DNA of 64,000 nucleotides from Hofstenia miamia (taxonomy: Eukaryota; Xenacoelomorpha; Acoela): positions 937,467-1,001,466 of the forward strand of contig SCFE01000076.1 in NCBI GenBank assembly GCA_004352715.1, in the 5' to 3' direction. Within the stretch, counting starts at the first letter, position 1. Each line of letters starts with the position of its first letter. Positions 62,866 through 64,000 of the stretch are shown here, in pieces. The notes beneath the pieces were generated by a model. It made no database searches and was not told the DNA's origin. It saw only the letters and a list, made by a program, of their open reading frames with translations. Position numbers and translations under genes: made by a program.

Positions 62866-62940
62866 GTTATCATATTGTTTCTATATTGTGTCATTATATT
62901 GTTTCTATATTGTGTCATTATATTGTTTCTACATTGCGTT
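62866..62940. repeat. Tandem repeat, 3 copies of 22-24 bp
   Basis: Unit TATTGTTTCTA(T/C)ATTG(T/C)GTCAT. It creates the repetitive ORF 62864-63058, which is not a gene. Confidence 0.85.
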
Positions 62941-63005
62941 TTTAGTGTTAAATACAAAAATTTCTAAACTTAGAAAGTGTTCCCAAACTTTTGGCCAGTA
63001 CTGTA

Positions 63006-64000
63006 AAATACATATATTTAAATATTTTTTAAACAAAACGAAACTCACAATTAATTAGTCAGTGTTTCTCAAAAGAATAAAATTGCTTTATTACTTCCGT
63101 GATATGCTTGGTAACTAAGGGTTAAGTGAGTTTCATTGTTTTTCATTGCACACTCAATTTGTCTTCATTAAAAAATGTTCATTAATATGTGTATTACTGG
63201 AAATTTCTTTATAATGCACACCATTCGTTTTGCATGTTTGAAATTCTGGAATTTTTTAATATTAACTAAATAAAACTTTGTGAAACAAGAGATCGGGTTA
63301 TTCAAATTCATATTTTTAAATTTAGTACTTGCTTGACAGAAAGTCCAATGCGAAAAATGAAAAACATTGTTCTTACGTTATCAGTTTGTTAACCAATTAA
63401 AATGCTCCAACAACTTACTATTTAATGGGGGAGTTTCACGAAATTTAGATTTTTTTAAAAGACACTTATTTTATATATTTTGGGCTGAAAATCACGAAAA
63501 AAGGGTGCCAGGCATCAGTTTTTGGTATATTTAGAGAAAATTAAGGTTTTGTTGGCTAATCCCATTACTTATTTGCTATTGGTTTGACGTCATTCGGCTG
63601 TAAACAGGTTCAGTGTCTATGTTCAAATACAGCAATGATGATGTATTTACTATTGCTAATACCTGCGATATAATAAAAGAGTTTATATCAATTGCCAATG
63701 GCTGCAATATCATTATTTACTGTTTGTAATATAGTAGTTAATTCTCAAATATATTTTTTAACATGAAAATAATTCCATTGTATTGTATGTTAAATTAACT
63801 GTTTGAAATATATATTTCATCAAACAGATTCATGAGCAAATTTACACATTATAATCGAAAGTTTGTTTTAGTTTATATGGAGAAAGCAAATTAATTGAAC
63901 TTACCATGTATATCGAATTTTACTCTTGCTGAATTTTGTTTCAAATGCACCAGTTTTTAATTTGCCTGGAGTTGAAAATCGGAAAATGCTCCATTCCACC
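63006..64000. other. AT-rich flank, no gene recognised
   Basis: No coding motif seen. The part from 63450 is duplicated at 61679-62261. Confidence 0.5.

Larger units (their letters stand above)
61083..63003 (+). pseudogene. Tc1 transposon remnant with 3' terminal repeat
   Basis: 61083-61337: YQQLQDFSSRKLSGRPKVTTPRTD, the second helix-turn-helix with its GRPR-like hook, then a stop. Catalytic part at 62280-62684: MFRDKSKIRQF (first D kept), SVMIWRAITANGRAGLHFV, QQHVTPCHSAKV, where the second catalytic D of QDGAPCH is H, and WSENSPNLNVIENW (E kept). The 3' inverted terminus CAGTACTGGCCAAAAGTTTGG (minus strand) ends at 63003, followed by TA. The 5' terminus is not found. The stretch 61678-62262 between the two N joins is a misplaced contig. 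Inactive. Confidence 0.8.

Noticed and set aside
1-64000. CRISPR arrays, bacterial operons, prophage or plasmid features
   Set aside because: Introns, eukaryotic transposons and the composition show animal DNA. The tandem repeats seen are too few and irregular for CRISPR.

Overview
The window is AT-rich, intron-containing DNA from an invertebrate animal. There are no operons or ribosome binding sites. GT-AG introns range from about 40 bases to more than 30 kb, and transposable-element (TE) remains of many classes are present. I cannot name the species. Runs of N and six one-base N joins show a draft assembly, and several of those joins leave contig overlaps unmerged, which creates false duplications.

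Two conventional host genes can be supported, both on the minus strand. The main one is an ERLEC1 (erlectin/XTP3-B) orthologue. It has seven phase-compatible exons running from 58084 down to 16372 and encodes 470 residues with a signal peptide and two MRH lectin domains. Its fifth intron is about 32 kb. Downstream on the same strand are the last two coding exons of an SLC5-type sodium/solute symporter (8478-8180 and 4917-4524), each carrying one extra base that breaks the frame.

Layout: 1-2835, non-LTR retrotransposon (ORF1, endonuclease, RT), minus. 3305-3959, LTR/gag/protease remnant. 4524-8478, SLC5 exons, with a hAT/foldback element between them. 8990-9145, LINE tail. 13140-15495, Penelope-like element with inverted terminal arms, one arm split by a mariner. 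16372-19065, ERLEC1 exons 7 and 6. 20600-43500, the large ERLEC1 intron. It holds a mariner and, on the plus strand, a tandem array of decayed multi-exon units (22.2-38.2 kb) encoding zinc fingers, tyrosine-recombinase-like segments and a K-x-V-x-F...SILKK motif. A piggyBac has inserted into one unit, and a hAT follows. 43520-45850, GC-richer LINE. 47-51 kb, Tc1, mariner and Gypsy scraps, a perfect hairpin and a hAT MITE. 51494-54577 and 57895-58084, ERLEC1 exons 5-1, with a Tigger-like MITE, a piggyBac tail, a TTAA MITE and a second Penelope in the introns. 58.9-64 kb, hAT, piggyBac and Tc1 remains scrambled by assembly joins.

The most unusual content is the tyrosine-recombinase-like array inside the ERLEC1 intron. 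Its copies share micro-introns, 3' flanks and a linear motif, and one unit appears to carry two recombinase-like catalytic lobes. All copies seen are broken, so the window shows the remains of a Crypton-like element or of a recombinase-derived gene family, not a working system.
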